A stretch of 64,000 bases of DNA from the NCBI RefSeq assembly GCF_000380505.1, contig NZ_AQYH01000003.1, positions 248,001-312,000 of the forward strand, read 5' to 3'. Below, in pieces: positions 8,776-17,294 of this stretch (within the stretch, counting starts at the first letter, position 1; every line of letters begins with the position of its first letter). A model generated the notes under the pieces. That model was not told the origin of the DNA, did not search any database, and worked only from the letters and a program-made list of their open reading frames with translations. A program made the position numbers and the translations under genes. This stretch comes from Kaistia granuli DSM 23481 (lineage in GTDB: Bacteria; Pseudomonadota; Alphaproteobacteria; Rhizobiales; Kaistiaceae).

Positions 8776-9492
8776 ATGGCCGACACGACCCTGCTCTTCC
8801 GCGACGATCCCTATCTCTCGACCGCTGAAGCCAAGGTCGTCGGCATCAATGAGCGGGCCGGTATCATCCTAGACCGGACCGTGTTCTACGCGACAGGCGG
8901 CGGCCAGCCCGGAGACATTGGCACGCTGGAGCGCGACGACGGCTCGATGGTCAAGATCGCGACCGCCGTCTATGGCGACAACAAGAGCGAGATCGTCCAT
9001 GTGCCGGCGGAGGGCTCCGCCCTGCCGGCGCCCGGCGAGACGATCGTCCAGCATCTCGACTGGGCGACGCGGCATCGCCACATGCGCATCCACACCGGCC
9101 TGCATCTTCTCACCGTCGCCCTGCCCTTTCCCGTCTCGGGCGGCCGCATCGGCGCCGAGGAAGGTCATCTCGACTTCGATATCGACGGCGCCGTGCCCGC
9201 CAAGGAAGAGATCGAGGAACGGCTCAACGCGCTTGCCGGCGCTGACCATCCGGTCTCGACGGAGTGGATCACCGACGAGGAACTCCTCGCCAATCCCGGC
9301 CTGGTCAAGACGATGAGCGTCATGCCGCCGATGGGCAGTGGCCGCGTCCGGCTCGTCCGTATCGGCGACATCGACCTGCAGCCCTGCGGCGGCACGCATG
9401 TGCAGTCGACGGCTGAAATCGGCGGTCTCGTGGTTGCCAAGATCGAGAACAAGGGCAAGCAGAACCGCCGCGTGCGCATCCGCTTCGCCTGA
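8776..9492 (+). CDS. alanyl-tRNA editing protein (AlaX family)
   Basis: 238 residues. It shows the zinc-binding signature of AlaRS-type editing domains: HTGLHLL (HxxxH) near residue 112 and CGGTHV (CxxxH) near residue 200. These trans-editing proteins hydrolyse Ser or Gly mischarged on tRNA-Ala. It starts one base after the cysteine synthase stop, so co-translation is likely. Position between cysteine synthase and mercaptopyruvate sulfurtransferase suggests a link with amino acid quality control under changing serine/cysteine pools, which is inference. Confidence 0.88.
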   Translation: MADTTLLFRDDPYLSTAEAKVVGINERAGIILDRTVFYATGGGQPGDIGTLERDDGSMVKIATAVYGDNKSEIVHVPAEGSALPAPGETIVQHLDWATRHRHMRIHTGLHLLTVALPFPVSGGRIGAEEGHLDFDIDGAVPAKEEIEERLNALAGADHPVSTEWITDEELLANPGLVKTMSVMPPMGSGRVRLVRIGDIDLQPCGGTHVQSTAEIGGLVVAKIENKGKQNRRVRIRFA

Positions 9493-9531
9493 ACTCACTC
9501 CACACCAGACATTCGCATACCGGAGACGGAC

Positions 9532-10389
9532 ATGACCGACCGCGCCGCCACCTTCGTTTCAACCGACTGGCTCGCCGCGCATCTGGGCGATCCGGACGTC
9601 GCGATCATCGACGGATCCTGGTACCTGCCGACCGAAGGCCGCGACCCGGCGGCCGAATACCGCAAGGCACACATTCCCGGCGCCGTCTTCTTCGATCTCG
9701 ACAAGGTCGCCGACACCAGTTCGGGCCTGCCGCACATGCTGCCGTCCCCGGAGAACTTCGCCCGCACCGTCGGCGCCCTCGGCATTTCCGACGAACAGGT
9801 CCTGGTCGTCTATGACGGCGCCGGCTTGTTCTCCGCCCCCCGTGTCCGCTGGACGTTCCGCACGATGGGTGCCCGGGATGTCCGCATCCTCGAGGGTGGG
9901 TTCCCGCAATGGATCGCCGACGGCCGACCGGTCGAATCCGGCGAAGCGAAGCCCGAGCCGAAGGTTTTCCACCCTCATTTCGATGCCGAGGCCGTCCGTT
10001 CGATCGACGAGGTCCGGGAGATCGTCGCCACCGGCAGCGCCACCGTCGTCGATGCGCGATCCGGCGAACGCTTTCGCGGCGAGGCGCCGGAGCCTCGTCC
10101 TGGCCTCCGCTCCGGCCACATGCCCGGTAGCCGCAACCTGCCTGCCGGTGCGCTCGTGGCCGATGGTCGCCTCAAGGGCGACGCCGACATCGAGGCCGCC
10201 TTCGCAGCCGCCGGCGTCGACCCGGATCAGCCTATCGTCACCAGCTGCGGCTCCGGCGTCACCGCCGCCATCCTGGCGCTTGGCCTGGAGACAATCGGCG
10301 CGCGCGACGTCGCGCTCTATGATGGTTCCTGGGCGGAATGGGGCGGCGCGAAGGATGCGCCCGTCGTCACGGGTCCCGCCGACAAGTAG
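9532..10389 (+). CDS. sseA: 3-mercaptopyruvate sulfurtransferase (tandem rhodanese)
   Basis: 285 residues made of two rhodanese domains. The C-terminal one carries the active-site loop CGSGVTA, the form typical of mercaptopyruvate sulfurtransferases rather than thiosulfate sulfurtransferases (CRKGVT). The N-terminal domain has VYDGAGLFSAPR in the equivalent place and is inactive, as expected. It transfers sulfane sulfur from 3-mercaptopyruvate, a cysteine breakdown product, to acceptors. It sits downstream of cysteine synthase and AlaX with a 39-base gap, so all three may be one transcript. Confidence 0.92.
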   Translation: MTDRAATFVSTDWLAAHLGDPDVAIIDGSWYLPTEGRDPAAEYRKAHIPGAVFFDLDKVADTSSGLPHMLPSPENFARTVGALGISDEQVLVVYDGAGLFSAPRVRWTFRTMGARDVRILEGGFPQWIADGRPVESGEAKPEPKVFHPHFDAEAVRSIDEVREIVATGSATVVDARSGERFRGEAPEPRPGLRSGHMPGSRNLPAGALVADGRLKGDADIEAAFAAAGVDPDQPIVTSCGSGVTAAILALGLETIGARDVALYDGSWAEWGGAKDAPVVTGPADK

Positions 10390-10405
10390 CACTCGGACCC
10401 GGCCA

Positions 10406-10948
10406 ATGGCGCCCCGCGTCCTGTCCGTCGCGCTCAGCGCGACCCACAGCTTCAGCAAGGCAATCCAGACCGAGATCCGGCTGCTCGCCGGACTGGGCGT
10501 GGATGGTGATGCGCATATGGGAGAAACGGTGAAGCACCGCTCGCGCGTCGCGCAGGATCCGACGCAGCCCAATCTCCGCCAGGTGCATCTCGTTCATGCC
10601 GAGCTGCTCGACGAATTGCAGGCGGGCGGCTTCGCTGTCGGGGCCGGCACGATCGGCGAAAACATCACCACGCGGGAGATCGATCTGCTCGGTCTGCCGC
10701 GTGGCGCCCTGCTCCACATCGGCGCCGAGGCGATCGTCGAAATCACGGGCCTACGAAATCCCTGCGTCCAGCTCGACCGCTACCAGAAGGGCCTGATGGC
10801 CGCGACGCTCGACCGCGATGAGGATGGCCATCTCCTCCGCAAGGCCGGCGTGATGGCGATCGTCCGGGCAGGCGGCCTGGTCCGCGTCGAGGATCCCATA
10901 CGGATCGTCCTGCCCGCAGCCCCGCATCGGCCGCTCGAGCGCGTCTAG
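10406..10948 (+). CDS. MOSC domain-containing protein
   Basis: 180 residues from MAPRVLSVALS; the frame is open further upstream, but that part overlaps the sulfurtransferase gene in another frame and is not coding. The MOSC beta-barrel is recognised from GLGVDGDAHMG, GAGTIGENITT and the conserved Cys in ITGLRNPCVQLDRY. The domain binds or transfers sulfur bound to molybdenum cofactor, or handles related sulfur ligands. Position after a sulfurtransferase fits sulfur relay. It is a stand-alone MOSC protein without the beta-barrel and ferredoxin partner domains of YiiM or mARC types. Confidence 0.85.
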   Translation: MAPRVLSVALSATHSFSKAIQTEIRLLAGLGVDGDAHMGETVKHRSRVAQDPTQPNLRQVHLVHAELLDELQAGGFAVGAGTIGENITTREIDLLGLPRGALLHIGAEAIVEITGLRNPCVQLDRYQKGLMAATLDRDEDGHLLRKAGVMAIVRAGGLVRVEDPIRIVLPAAPHRPLERV

Positions 10949-11003
10949 CCGGGCTGTTCCTGAACAAGCCATTCAGCGCCCGTTCAGCGGCGATCCGCGC
11001 ATA

Positions 11004-11047
11004 TGCCTCTCACGGTTGCCGCATTTGAGCGGCATGCAAAAGAGGCA
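11004..11047 (+). promoter_or_regulatory. symmetric two-stem hairpin in the leader of the OmpA-like gene
   Basis: Outer arms TGCCTCT (11004-11010) / AGAGGCA (11041-11047) enclose six-base internal loops on each side, then inner arms TGCCGC (11017-11022) / GCGGCA (11029-11034) and a six-base loop. It lies 64 bases before the start at 11111. Upstream, TGTTCCTGAACA is a small perfect palindrome. Either element may regulate the envelope gene. Confidence 0.4.
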
Positions 11048-11110
11048 CTCGGACGGATCGTCAGCTCCGTTCTGGACAACGGCCGGCTCAGGCCAAGCTG
11101 CAGGAAGACC

Positions 11111-12370
11111 ATGAAACCCTCCTATTTCCTTCTGCTTTCTTCGGTTGCCATTCCCGTCCTGTTCGGCGGCCCGTCGATGGCCCTCGCCGATCAGCAGCGG
11201 ATGGAAGGCCGCCCCATCATCGTGGCCCAGGCTGCCGAGGACCGGGTCCAGCGGGCGCGCGAACTGCTGGAAAAGGCGCAGAACTCGCTGAAGCAGGCCG
11301 AGGAAACCGGCGGAGATGTCCGGGCCGCGCGCCGCGGTGTGGCCGATGCCATGAAGGATCTGCGCGCGGCGGAGACCCGTGGCGGCTCGGCGCCCGCCGA
11401 GGCAGGCAAGCCCGCGGCGCCGCAGCCGCCGAAGGCGGATGACAGCCGCGAGCGCCCCACGCGTCCTTCGGCCGGCGACGGTAATCAGCCGAAGCCCTAT
11501 GAGCCGCCGGCCGGCGGCAAGAAGCCGGCTGAGCCGTCGGCAAAGCCCGCCCCCGATCGCAAGCCGACGCCGAGCGAGGCGAAGCCCCAGCCGCCGAAGG
11601 CGCAGCCGGCTCCCGACAAGCGCCCGGCCGACACGAACAGTCGCCCGTCGCGCAGCGAACAGGCCCGTCCGGAAGGATCGCGCAATGAGCGGCCACGCCC
11701 GGATGCCCGACCGCCGCGCCCCGGCGACCGCAACGATGGGCGTTATCCGGATGGTTATCGTGACGGCCCCCCGCAGCGGGACATCTTCATCGAGGGCCCC
11801 GGGCTCGGAGATCGCGAAGTGCCGCCGCCTCCGGGCTATCGCGGTGATAGCCGTCCCTACCGGCCGAACAACCGCTTCATCGACGGCGGCCGCGCCACGG
11901 AGCGGCAGATCGAGGACACGTTCCGCGCAGCGCCGGTCCAGCGGATCGATCGCGGTTATTCGATGAAGGAGATCCGCCGTGATCCGCGCGTCCGCGACAT
12001 GGTGCGCCGCGTCGATCTCGACTCGATCACCTTCGAGTTCGGCTCCGCCCGCGTGCCGGACGATCAGGTGCGGAAGCTGCGCTCAATCGGCCGCGCCATC
12101 GGTCGCGTCGTCGATCGCGATCCCGGCGCCGTCTTCCTGATCGAGGGCCACACGGATGCGGTCGGCACCGACCTCGCCAACCTGGAGCTCTCCGATCGTC
12201 GCGCCGCCGCGGTCGCCGGGATTCTGTCGGACTATTTCGACATTCCGCGCGACGCCCTGGTCAGCCAGGGCTATGGCGAGCGCTATCTGAAGGTGCCGAC
12301 GGATGGGCCCGAGCGGCAAAACCGCCGCGTCACCATCCGCAACATCACGCCCCTGCTGCACGGGCGTTGA
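11111..12370 (+). CDS. OmpA family protein with long proline/lysine/arginine-rich linker
   Basis: 419 residues from MKPSYFLLLSS, chosen for AGGAAG just upstream and for the signal peptide (cleavage probably after ALA, near residue 25). After a short coiled-coil-like stretch (VQRARELLEKAQNSLKQ) there is a low-complexity linker of about 200 residues rich in Pro, Lys, Arg and Asp. The C-terminal 110 residues form an OmpA-like peptidoglycan-binding domain: ITFEFGSARV, EGHTDAVGTDLANLELSDRR and VSQGYGERYL, with the diaminopimelate-binding Asp and Arg in place. It probably spans the periplasm and tethers the outer membrane to the wall. No beta-barrel domain is seen. Confidence 0.85.
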   Translation: MKPSYFLLLSSVAIPVLFGGPSMALADQQRMEGRPIIVAQAAEDRVQRARELLEKAQNSLKQAEETGGDVRAARRGVADAMKDLRAAETRGGSAPAEAGKPAAPQPPKADDSRERPTRPSAGDGNQPKPYEPPAGGKKPAEPSAKPAPDRKPTPSEAKPQPPKAQPAPDKRPADTNSRPSRSEQARPEGSRNERPRPDARPPRPGDRNDGRYPDGYRDGPPQRDIFIEGPGLGDREVPPPPGYRGDSRPYRPNNRFIDGGRATERQIEDTFRAAPVQRIDRGYSMKEIRRDPRVRDMVRRVDLDSITFEFGSARVPDDQVRKLRSIGRAIGRVVDRDPGAVFLIEGHTDAVGTDLANLELSDRRAAAVAGILSDYFDIPRDALVSQGYGERYLKVPTDGPERQNRRVTIRNITPLLHGR

Positions 12371-12378
12371 TCCAGAAA

Positions 12379-12413
12379 AAAGAAGCCCGGCAAGTAACTT
12401 GCCGGGCTTCTTT
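12379..12413. terminator. bidirectional intrinsic terminator between the OmpA-like gene and aapP
   Basis: A perfect 17-base inverted repeat, AAAGAAGCCCGGCAAGT (12379-12395) / ACTTGCCGGGCTTCTTT (12397-12413), with A-rich DNA on one side and T-rich DNA on the other. It serves the plus-strand OmpA-like gene and the minus-strand aap operon, whose last stop is at 12438. Confidence 0.92.
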
Positions 12414-12437
12414 GATTTTAGCTGAGAGCAGTGTCGG

Positions 12438-13235
12438 TCAGTGCAGGATCTGGCTCAGGAACAGCTTCGTCCGCTCGTGCTGCGGGTTGGTAAAGAAGCT
12501 GACCGGGTCGTTCTGCTCGATGATCTGGCCGCCATCCATGAAGATCACCCGGTTCGCGACCTGGCGGGCAAAGCCCATCTCATGCGTGACGCAGACCATC
12601 GTCATGCCTTCAAGCGCCAGCCCGACCATGACGTCGAGCACTTCCTTGATCATCTCCGGATCCAGCGCCGAGGTCGGCTCGTCGAACAGCATGACGCGCG
12701 GGTTCATGCAGAGCGACCGGGCGATGGCGACGCGCTGCTGCTGGCCGCCCGAGAGCTGACCCGGATATTTGTTGGCCTGTTCCGGGATCTTGACCCGGTT
12801 CAGGTAGTGCATGGCGATCTCTTCCGCCTCGCGCTTCGGCATCCGGCGGACATTGATCGGCGCCAGCGTGCAGTTCTCGAGGATCGTCAGGTGCGGGAAC
12901 AGGTTGAAGTGCTGGAACACCATACCGACTTCGCGCCGCACCTCATCGATCTTGCGCAGGTCGTTGGTGAGTTCCTTGCCGTCGACGACGATCTTGCCCT
13001 TCTGGTGCTCTTCCAGCCGGTTGATGCAGCGGATCAGCGTCGACTTGCCCGATCCGGACGGACCGCAGATGACGATGCGCTCGCCGCGCATGACAGTCAG
13101 GTTGATGTCGCGCAGGACGTGAAACTCGCCATACCACTTGTTGACGTCGACCATCTCGACCGCGACATCGGTGGAGGACACCAAGGGTGGCGGCACCGAC
13201 GGCAGGTCGATGATGGCAATGGACGGATCCGACAT
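12438..13235 (-). CDS. aapP: general L-amino acid ABC transporter, ATP-binding protein
   Basis: 265 residues with all ABC ATPase motifs: Walker [11 protein letters not shown]-loop [11 protein letters not shown], signature [14 protein letters not shown], Walker [13 protein letters not shown] and the H-loop VTHEMGFAR. The polar amino acid transporter type is clear from the sequence ([19 protein letters not shown]) and from the two long permeases and AapJ-type binding protein upstream. It powers uptake of polar and some other L-amino acids across the inner membrane. Last gene of aapJQMP, followed by the bidirectional terminator. Confidence 0.95.
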   Translation of the reverse strand: MSDPSIAIIDLPSVPPPLVSSTDVAVEMVDVNKWYGEFHVLRDINLTVMRGERIVICGPSGSGKSTLIRCINRLEEHQKGKIVVDGKELTNDLRKIDEVRREVGMVFQHFNLFPHLTILENCTLAPINVRRMPKREAEEIAMHYLNRVKIPEQANKYPGQLSGGQQQRVAIARSLCMNPRVMLFDEPTSALDPEMIKEVLDVMVGLALEGMTMVCVTHEMGFARQVANRVIFMDGGQIIEQNDPVSFFTNPQHERTKLFLSQILH

Positions 13236-13253
13236 TGGGACACCCCTTGAATT

Positions 13254-14588
13254 CTATCTGCGGCCCCTGTCGAGCCGTCGTTCGGTGAAGGCAGCATAGC
13301 GCGACATCGCGAAGCAGAAGGCCCAGAACACCATGGCCGCGAAGATATATCCAGTAAGACCGGTGACGGGCGAGGCCCATTTGGCATCGTTGGCCGACGC
13401 CTGGATCTGCCCCAGGAAGTCGTAGAGCCCGATGATGATGACCAGCGTCGTATCCTTGAACAGCGAGATGAAGGATCCGACAATGCCCGGGATGACGATG
13501 CGCAGGGCCTGCGGGAGGATGATCTTGCGCATCATCTGCCAATAGCCGAGGCCCAGCGCCATCGCGCCTTCATACTGGCCGCGCGGGATGGCCTGCAGGC
13601 CGCCGCGGATTGTTTCGGCCATGTAGGCCGCCTGGAACAGTGTCACGCCGATGAGCGCCCGGAGCAGCTTGTCGAAGGTCACCCCCTCAGGCAGGAAGAG
13701 CGGCAGCATCACCGACGCCATGAACAGCACGGTGATCAACGGCACGCCGCGCCAGACCTCGATGAAGATGGTCGAGGCGAGGCTCACGACCGGCATGTTC
13801 GAGCGCCGCCCCAGCGCCAGCAGGATGCCGAGCGGAAACGCCGCGACCATGCCGGTGATCGCCACCACCAGCGTGACCAGAAGGCCGCCCCAATTGGCCG
13901 TCTCAACCGGCACCAGCCCGAAATCGAGGCTTACGAGCACGAGAATGACCGCGATGTAGCCAAGGATCATGGCTGCAGGGGTAGTCGTTCGGGAAATCGG
14001 CCTGCCCGCCAGTCTGGCATAGAGCGCCAGCAGACCGAGGATCACCGCCGAGAAGACTGCATACTGCACGGCGAAGCGCAGCGGCGACGGCGCCATCAGG
14101 CTCGACGGAATCAGGCTGCCGACAAACTGGTGATGCCCGCCGGTCAGCAGGATGTAGGCGACGACCGGAAATACGCCGATCAGGAAGATCGCGTTGAGCG
14201 CCTTGTAAGGCACGCGCGGGATCAGCATCGGGATCAGGCCGATGAGCAGCAGCACGAAGACGAGATCCACCCGCCAGCGTTCGCCGATCGGATAACGGCC
14301 ATAGATGAACTGCGGCAGATAGGCCTTCACATAGGCCCAGCACGCTCCCGTGGCGGTCGCGCAGACGGAACGGTCCGGCCCGGTCCAGACGGCGTCGATC
14401 AGCGTGAAGCGGATGAAAGGGGTCACCGTCCAGACGATGAACGCCAGGATGATGATGGTCATGACGCCGTTCAGCGGCGTCGAGAACAGGTTCTGGCGTA
14501 GCCAGCCGACGACGCCGACCGTATTGCGAGGCGGCGCCTTGGCCGGAAGCAGGTCGTCGCGGACGAAGGTATCGGTTGTCACGGACAT
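13254..14588 (-). CDS. aapM: general L-amino acid ABC transporter, permease AapM
   Basis: 444 residues, as long as known AapM proteins, with an extended N-terminal membrane region before the HisM-type permease domain. The EAA loop reads EGAMALGLGYWQMMRKIILPQ, the part that contacts the ATPase. About eight to ten membrane segments. The ATG at 14588 is 9 bases after the aapQ stop. A large periplasmic segment near residues 55-90 has two cysteines (SVCATATGACWA), which could be a disulfide. Confidence 0.93.
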   Translation of the reverse strand: MSVTTDTFVRDDLLPAKAPPRNTVGVVGWLRQNLFSTPLNGVMTIIILAFIVWTVTPFIRFTLIDAVWTGPDRSVCATATGACWAYVKAYLPQFIYGRYPIGERWRVDLVFVLLLIGLIPMLIPRVPYKALNAIFLIGVFPVVAYILLTGGHHQFVGSLIPSSLMAPSPLRFAVQYAVFSAVILGLLALYARLAGRPISRTTTPAAMILGYIAVILVLVSLDFGLVPVETANWGGLLVTLVVAITGMVAAFPLGILLALGRRSNMPVVSLASTIFIEVWRGVPLITVLFMASVMLPLFLPEGVTFDKLLRALIGVTLFQAAYMAETIRGGLQAIPRGQYEGAMALGLGYWQMMRKIILPQALRIVIPGIVGSFISLFKDTTLVIIIGLYDFLGQIQASANDAKWASPVTGLTGYIFAAMVFWAFCFAMSRYAAFTERRLDRGRR

Positions 14589-14597
14589 GATGCCCCC

Positions 14598-15809
14598 TCA
14601 CCGTTCGACCAGCGCGACGCGCTTGTTGAAATAGCCCATGACGGCGGAGGTCAGGAAGCTGAGGCCGAGATAGAACAGCATCCAGATGCTGACGATTTCG
14701 ACGGCCTGTCCCGTCTGGTTGAGGACGGTGCCGCCGACCGAGACGAGATCGGGATAGGCGATGGCGACGGCCAGCGACGAGTTCTTGGTCAGGTTGAGAT
14801 ACTGGTTCGTCAGCGGCGGGATGATGATGCGCATCGCCTGCGGCAGCACCACGAGACGCAGCGTCTGGCCCGAGCGCAGCCCCAGCGAACGGGCAGCTTC
14901 CGTCTGGCCCCGGTTGACGCCCTGGATGCCGGCACGCACCACCTCGGCGATAAAGGTCGCCGTATAGAGGGTCAACGCCAGCAGCAGGCCGACAAATTCC
15001 GGAATGATGGTCATCCCCGAGCCCGCTTGGAAGCCGCGCCGCAGCAGCGGCCCGGTCTCGTTGAACACCGGCAGATCTATGTGCAGCGGGCGGCCGGTTG
15101 CGAGGAAGGCGGCCAGCGGCAATCCGATGAACAGGGCCGTGTTGATCAGGCCAACGGGCGGACGAATGCCGGTCCGGGCCTGGTGGGCGTGCGCCCATCG
15201 CGTCACGACGAGCATGGCAGCGATCGCGACCGGCACCGCGGCGATGACGAGCCAGATGCCTTCGCCGGGAACCAGCCTCGGCACATGCAGTCCGCCGATA
15301 TTCATATGAACGCCATCGAACAGCGTCCATTTCTCGCGCATGCCCGGCAGCGAGCGGAGCACGACGAAATACCAGAAGAACAATTGCAGCAGCAGCGGGA
15401 TATTGCGCAGGATCTCGACATAGGCGGCGGCCGTCCGCGAGATCAGCCAGTTCGACGACAGCCGCGCGATGCCGACGATGAAGCCGAGGATCGTGGCCAG
15501 GATGATACCGAGTCCGGCCACCAGCAGCGTGTTCAGCAGGCCGATGAAGAGGGCGCGGCCGTAGGACGACGCCTCGGTATAGGGAACCAGCCGCTGGATG
15601 ATGCCGAATCCGGCCGTGCGCTCCAGAAAGCCGTAGCCCGCGGCGATGTTCGCCTTCTGCAGATTGCGGGCCGTGTTTTCGATGATGTCCCAGACGAGCC
15701 AGCCGAGAACGAGCACGAAGATGCTCTGGAATGCTATGCCCCGGGCAGTCGGATTGTTCAGGAGGGTTGCAATGCGTCCCCCTGCGGGCGCCGCGCCTCT
15801 GTCGGTCAA
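14598..15809 (-). CDS. aapQ: general L-amino acid ABC transporter, permease AapQ
   Basis: 403 residues. The C-terminal permease domain has the EAA loop QTEAARSLGLRSGQTLRLVVLPQ; the extended N-terminal part, with a large periplasmic stretch, is typical of AapQ. The start is a TTG at 15809, supported by AAGGGG eight bases upstream; no better ATG is in frame near it. AapQ and AapM form the membrane heterodimer. A hairpin lies in the 130 bases between aapJ and this gene. Confidence 0.92.
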   Translation of the reverse strand: MTDRGAAPAGGRIATLLNNPTARGIAFQSIFVLVLGWLVWDIIENTARNLQKANIAAGYGFLERTAGFGIIQRLVPYTEASSYGRALFIGLLNTLLVAGLGIILATILGFIVGIARLSSNWLISRTAAAYVEILRNIPLLLQLFFWYFVVLRSLPGMREKWTLFDGVHMNIGGLHVPRLVPGEGIWLVIAAVPVAIAAMLVVTRWAHAHQARTGIRPPVGLINTALFIGLPLAAFLATGRPLHIDLPVFNETGPLLRRGFQAGSGMTIIPEFVGLLLALTLYTATFIAEVVRAGIQGVNRGQTEAARSLGLRSGQTLRLVVLPQAMRIIIPPLTNQYLNLTKNSSLAVAIAYPDLVSVGGTVLNQTGQAVEIVSIWMLFYLGLSFLTSAVMGYFNKRVALVER

Positions 15810-15899
15810 ACGATTTTCCCCTTGGTCGACCGGTGCTAGCCGGTCCGCTTCCCTTCACTGCCATGGCCCGGATCTTGGCGTCCGTAGGCCTTGGCAATG

Positions 15900-15924
15900 C
15901 CACGGGCGGCTGGGCCGCCCGTGG
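15900..15924 (-). terminator. intercistronic hairpin between aapJ and aapQ
   Basis: Perfect 11-base stem CCACGGGCGGC (15900-15910) / GCCGCCCGTGG (15914-15924) with a three-base loop, 16 bases after the aapJ stop in the direction of transcription. It is not followed by T residues, so it looks like a partial attenuator or a 3'-end stabiliser that lets the binding protein be made in excess of the membrane parts. Confidence 0.6.
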
Positions 15925-15939
15925 TCGGATGCCGTTGAA

Positions 15940-16962
15940 TCAGCGGATCGGAGGCGCGTACTGGATGCCGCCCTTCGACCAGAGATTGTTCAGGCCGCGC
16001 GCAATGCCCAACTGGGTCGAGGGGCCGATATTGGCGTCGAAGATCTCGCCGTAATTGCCGACCTGCTTGATGACGTTGTAGGCCCAGTCGCTCGAGAGGC
16101 CAATCGGCGTCCCGAAGTCGCCCTCGATGCCGAGGAAGCGCTTGATCTCGGGATTGTCGGAGGTCTTCTTCTCGTCGATGTTCGCCTTGGTGAGGCCGAG
16201 TTCCTCGGCGTTGAGCAGCGCGAACAGGGTCCACTTGACCAATGTGAACCACTTGTCGTCGCCCTGGCGGACGGCCGGGCCAAGCGGCTCCTTCGAGATG
16301 ATCTCCGGCAGGATCATGTGATCGTCCGGGGCAGTCAGCTTCAGGCGCTCGGCGTAGAGGCCGGAAGCATCGGTCGTATAGGCGTCGCAGCGGCCGGCCT
16401 CATAGGCCTGCAGCACTTCCTCGTTCTTCTCGTAGGCCACGACCTCGTAGGGCATGTTGTGCGAACGGAAGAAGTCGGCGAGGTTCAGCTCCGTCGTCGT
16501 GCCGGTCTGGGTGCAGACCTTAGCGCCGGAGAGTTCCAGCGCCGACGAGACGCCGAGCGACTTGCGGACCATGAAACCCTGGCCGTCATAATAGGTGACG
16601 CCGACGAACTGCAGCCCGAGCGAACTGTCGCGCGACATCGTCCAGGTCGTATTGCGCGAGAGCACGTCGACTTCGCCGGATTGCAGCGCGGTGAAGCGCT
16701 CCTTCGCGTTGAGCGGCGTGAACTTGACCTTGGTCGGATCATTGAAGATCGCGGCGGCGATGGCGCGGCAGAAGTCGACGTCGATGCCGCTCCACTCGCC
16801 TTTTTCGTCGGTGGCGCCGAAACCGATCAGATTACCGCCATTGGCGCCACACTGAACAAAGCCCTTGGCTTTGACGTCTTCGAGCGTTCCGGCACTCGCC
16901 GCCGTCGCGGCCATCAGCGCCATCGTGGCGCCAGCCAGAATAGAAGCAATCTTCCTGTACAT
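15940..16962 (-). CDS. aapJ: general L-amino acid ABC transporter, periplasmic binding protein
   Basis: 340 residues from MYRKIASILAGA, which opens a clear signal peptide ending ASA (near residue 23); a longer frame to 17106 lacks a signal sequence at its N-terminus. The SBP family 3 core is recognised from GEWSGIDVDFCRAIAAA, ALQSGEVDVLSRNTTWT and VCTQTGTTTELNLADFF. It captures L-amino acids in the periplasm and delivers them to AapQM. First gene of the operon; divergent from metC. Confidence 0.95.
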   Translation of the reverse strand: MYRKIASILAGATMALMAATAASAGTLEDVKAKGFVQCGANGGNLIGFGATDEKGEWSGIDVDFCRAIAAAIFNDPTKVKFTPLNAKERFTALQSGEVDVLSRNTTWTMSRDSSLGLQFVGVTYYDGQGFMVRKSLGVSSALELSGAKVCTQTGTTTELNLADFFRSHNMPYEVVAYEKNEEVLQAYEAGRCDAYTTDASGLYAERLKLTAPDDHMILPEIISKEPLGPAVRQGDDKWFTLVKWTLFALLNAEELGLTKANIDEKKTSDNPEIKRFLGIEGDFGTPIGLSSDWAYNVIKQVGNYGEIFDANIGPSTQLGIARGLNNLWSKGGIQYAPPIR

Positions 16963-17294
16963 CGTGCAGCCTTTTTCCCCTGGAGTGACCCGTCTCTTCA
17001 GTTCGATGCAGTATCGTCCCGTTGCCGAGATCTTTGCAGCAGCTGTTTGTCCATGGGTGATGGCTCGATCATCGCGCTCCATCTTGGGCCGACGGCCTGC
17101 ACCCATGGCTTAGCCAATGCCCCGCTTGTCGTAACTTGAATTGACCCCTGCATCACATGGCATTATGCCAAGCGGGTCAAGGGGGCGCTGTTCCGCCGAC
17201 AGACCATTGTTCCAGCAAAGGTTTTGGCTCGATGCGCCAGCGCGGGACGCGTGTTCCGGGCCCCCGTCCCTCTGCCAGTATCTTCGGAGCCCCC
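16963..17294. promoter_or_regulatory. divergent aapJ-metC control region
   Basis: This 332-base stretch holds no gene. A possible metC promoter is TTGACC (17141-17146), 17 bases, TATGCC (17164-17169). It overlaps a perfect 13-base palindrome TGGCATTATGCCA (17158-17170), a good operator candidate. Further inverted repeats are TTGACCC (17141-17147) / GGGTCAA (17174-17180) and CCATGGGTG (17051-17059) / CACCCATGG (17099-17107). GGAG at 17285 is the metC ribosome binding site. No riboswitch fold was recognised. Confidence 0.5.

Noticed and set aside
6999-8786. 595-codon minus-strand open frame opposite the photolyase and cysteine synthase
   Set aside because: It is antisense to two clear genes; GC-rich third positions commonly open such frames, and the translation is Arg/Asp/Gly-rich without family features.
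9812-10405. N-terminal extension of the MOSC gene
   Set aside because: It overlaps the sulfurtransferase gene in another frame, and the MOSC domain begins at 10406.
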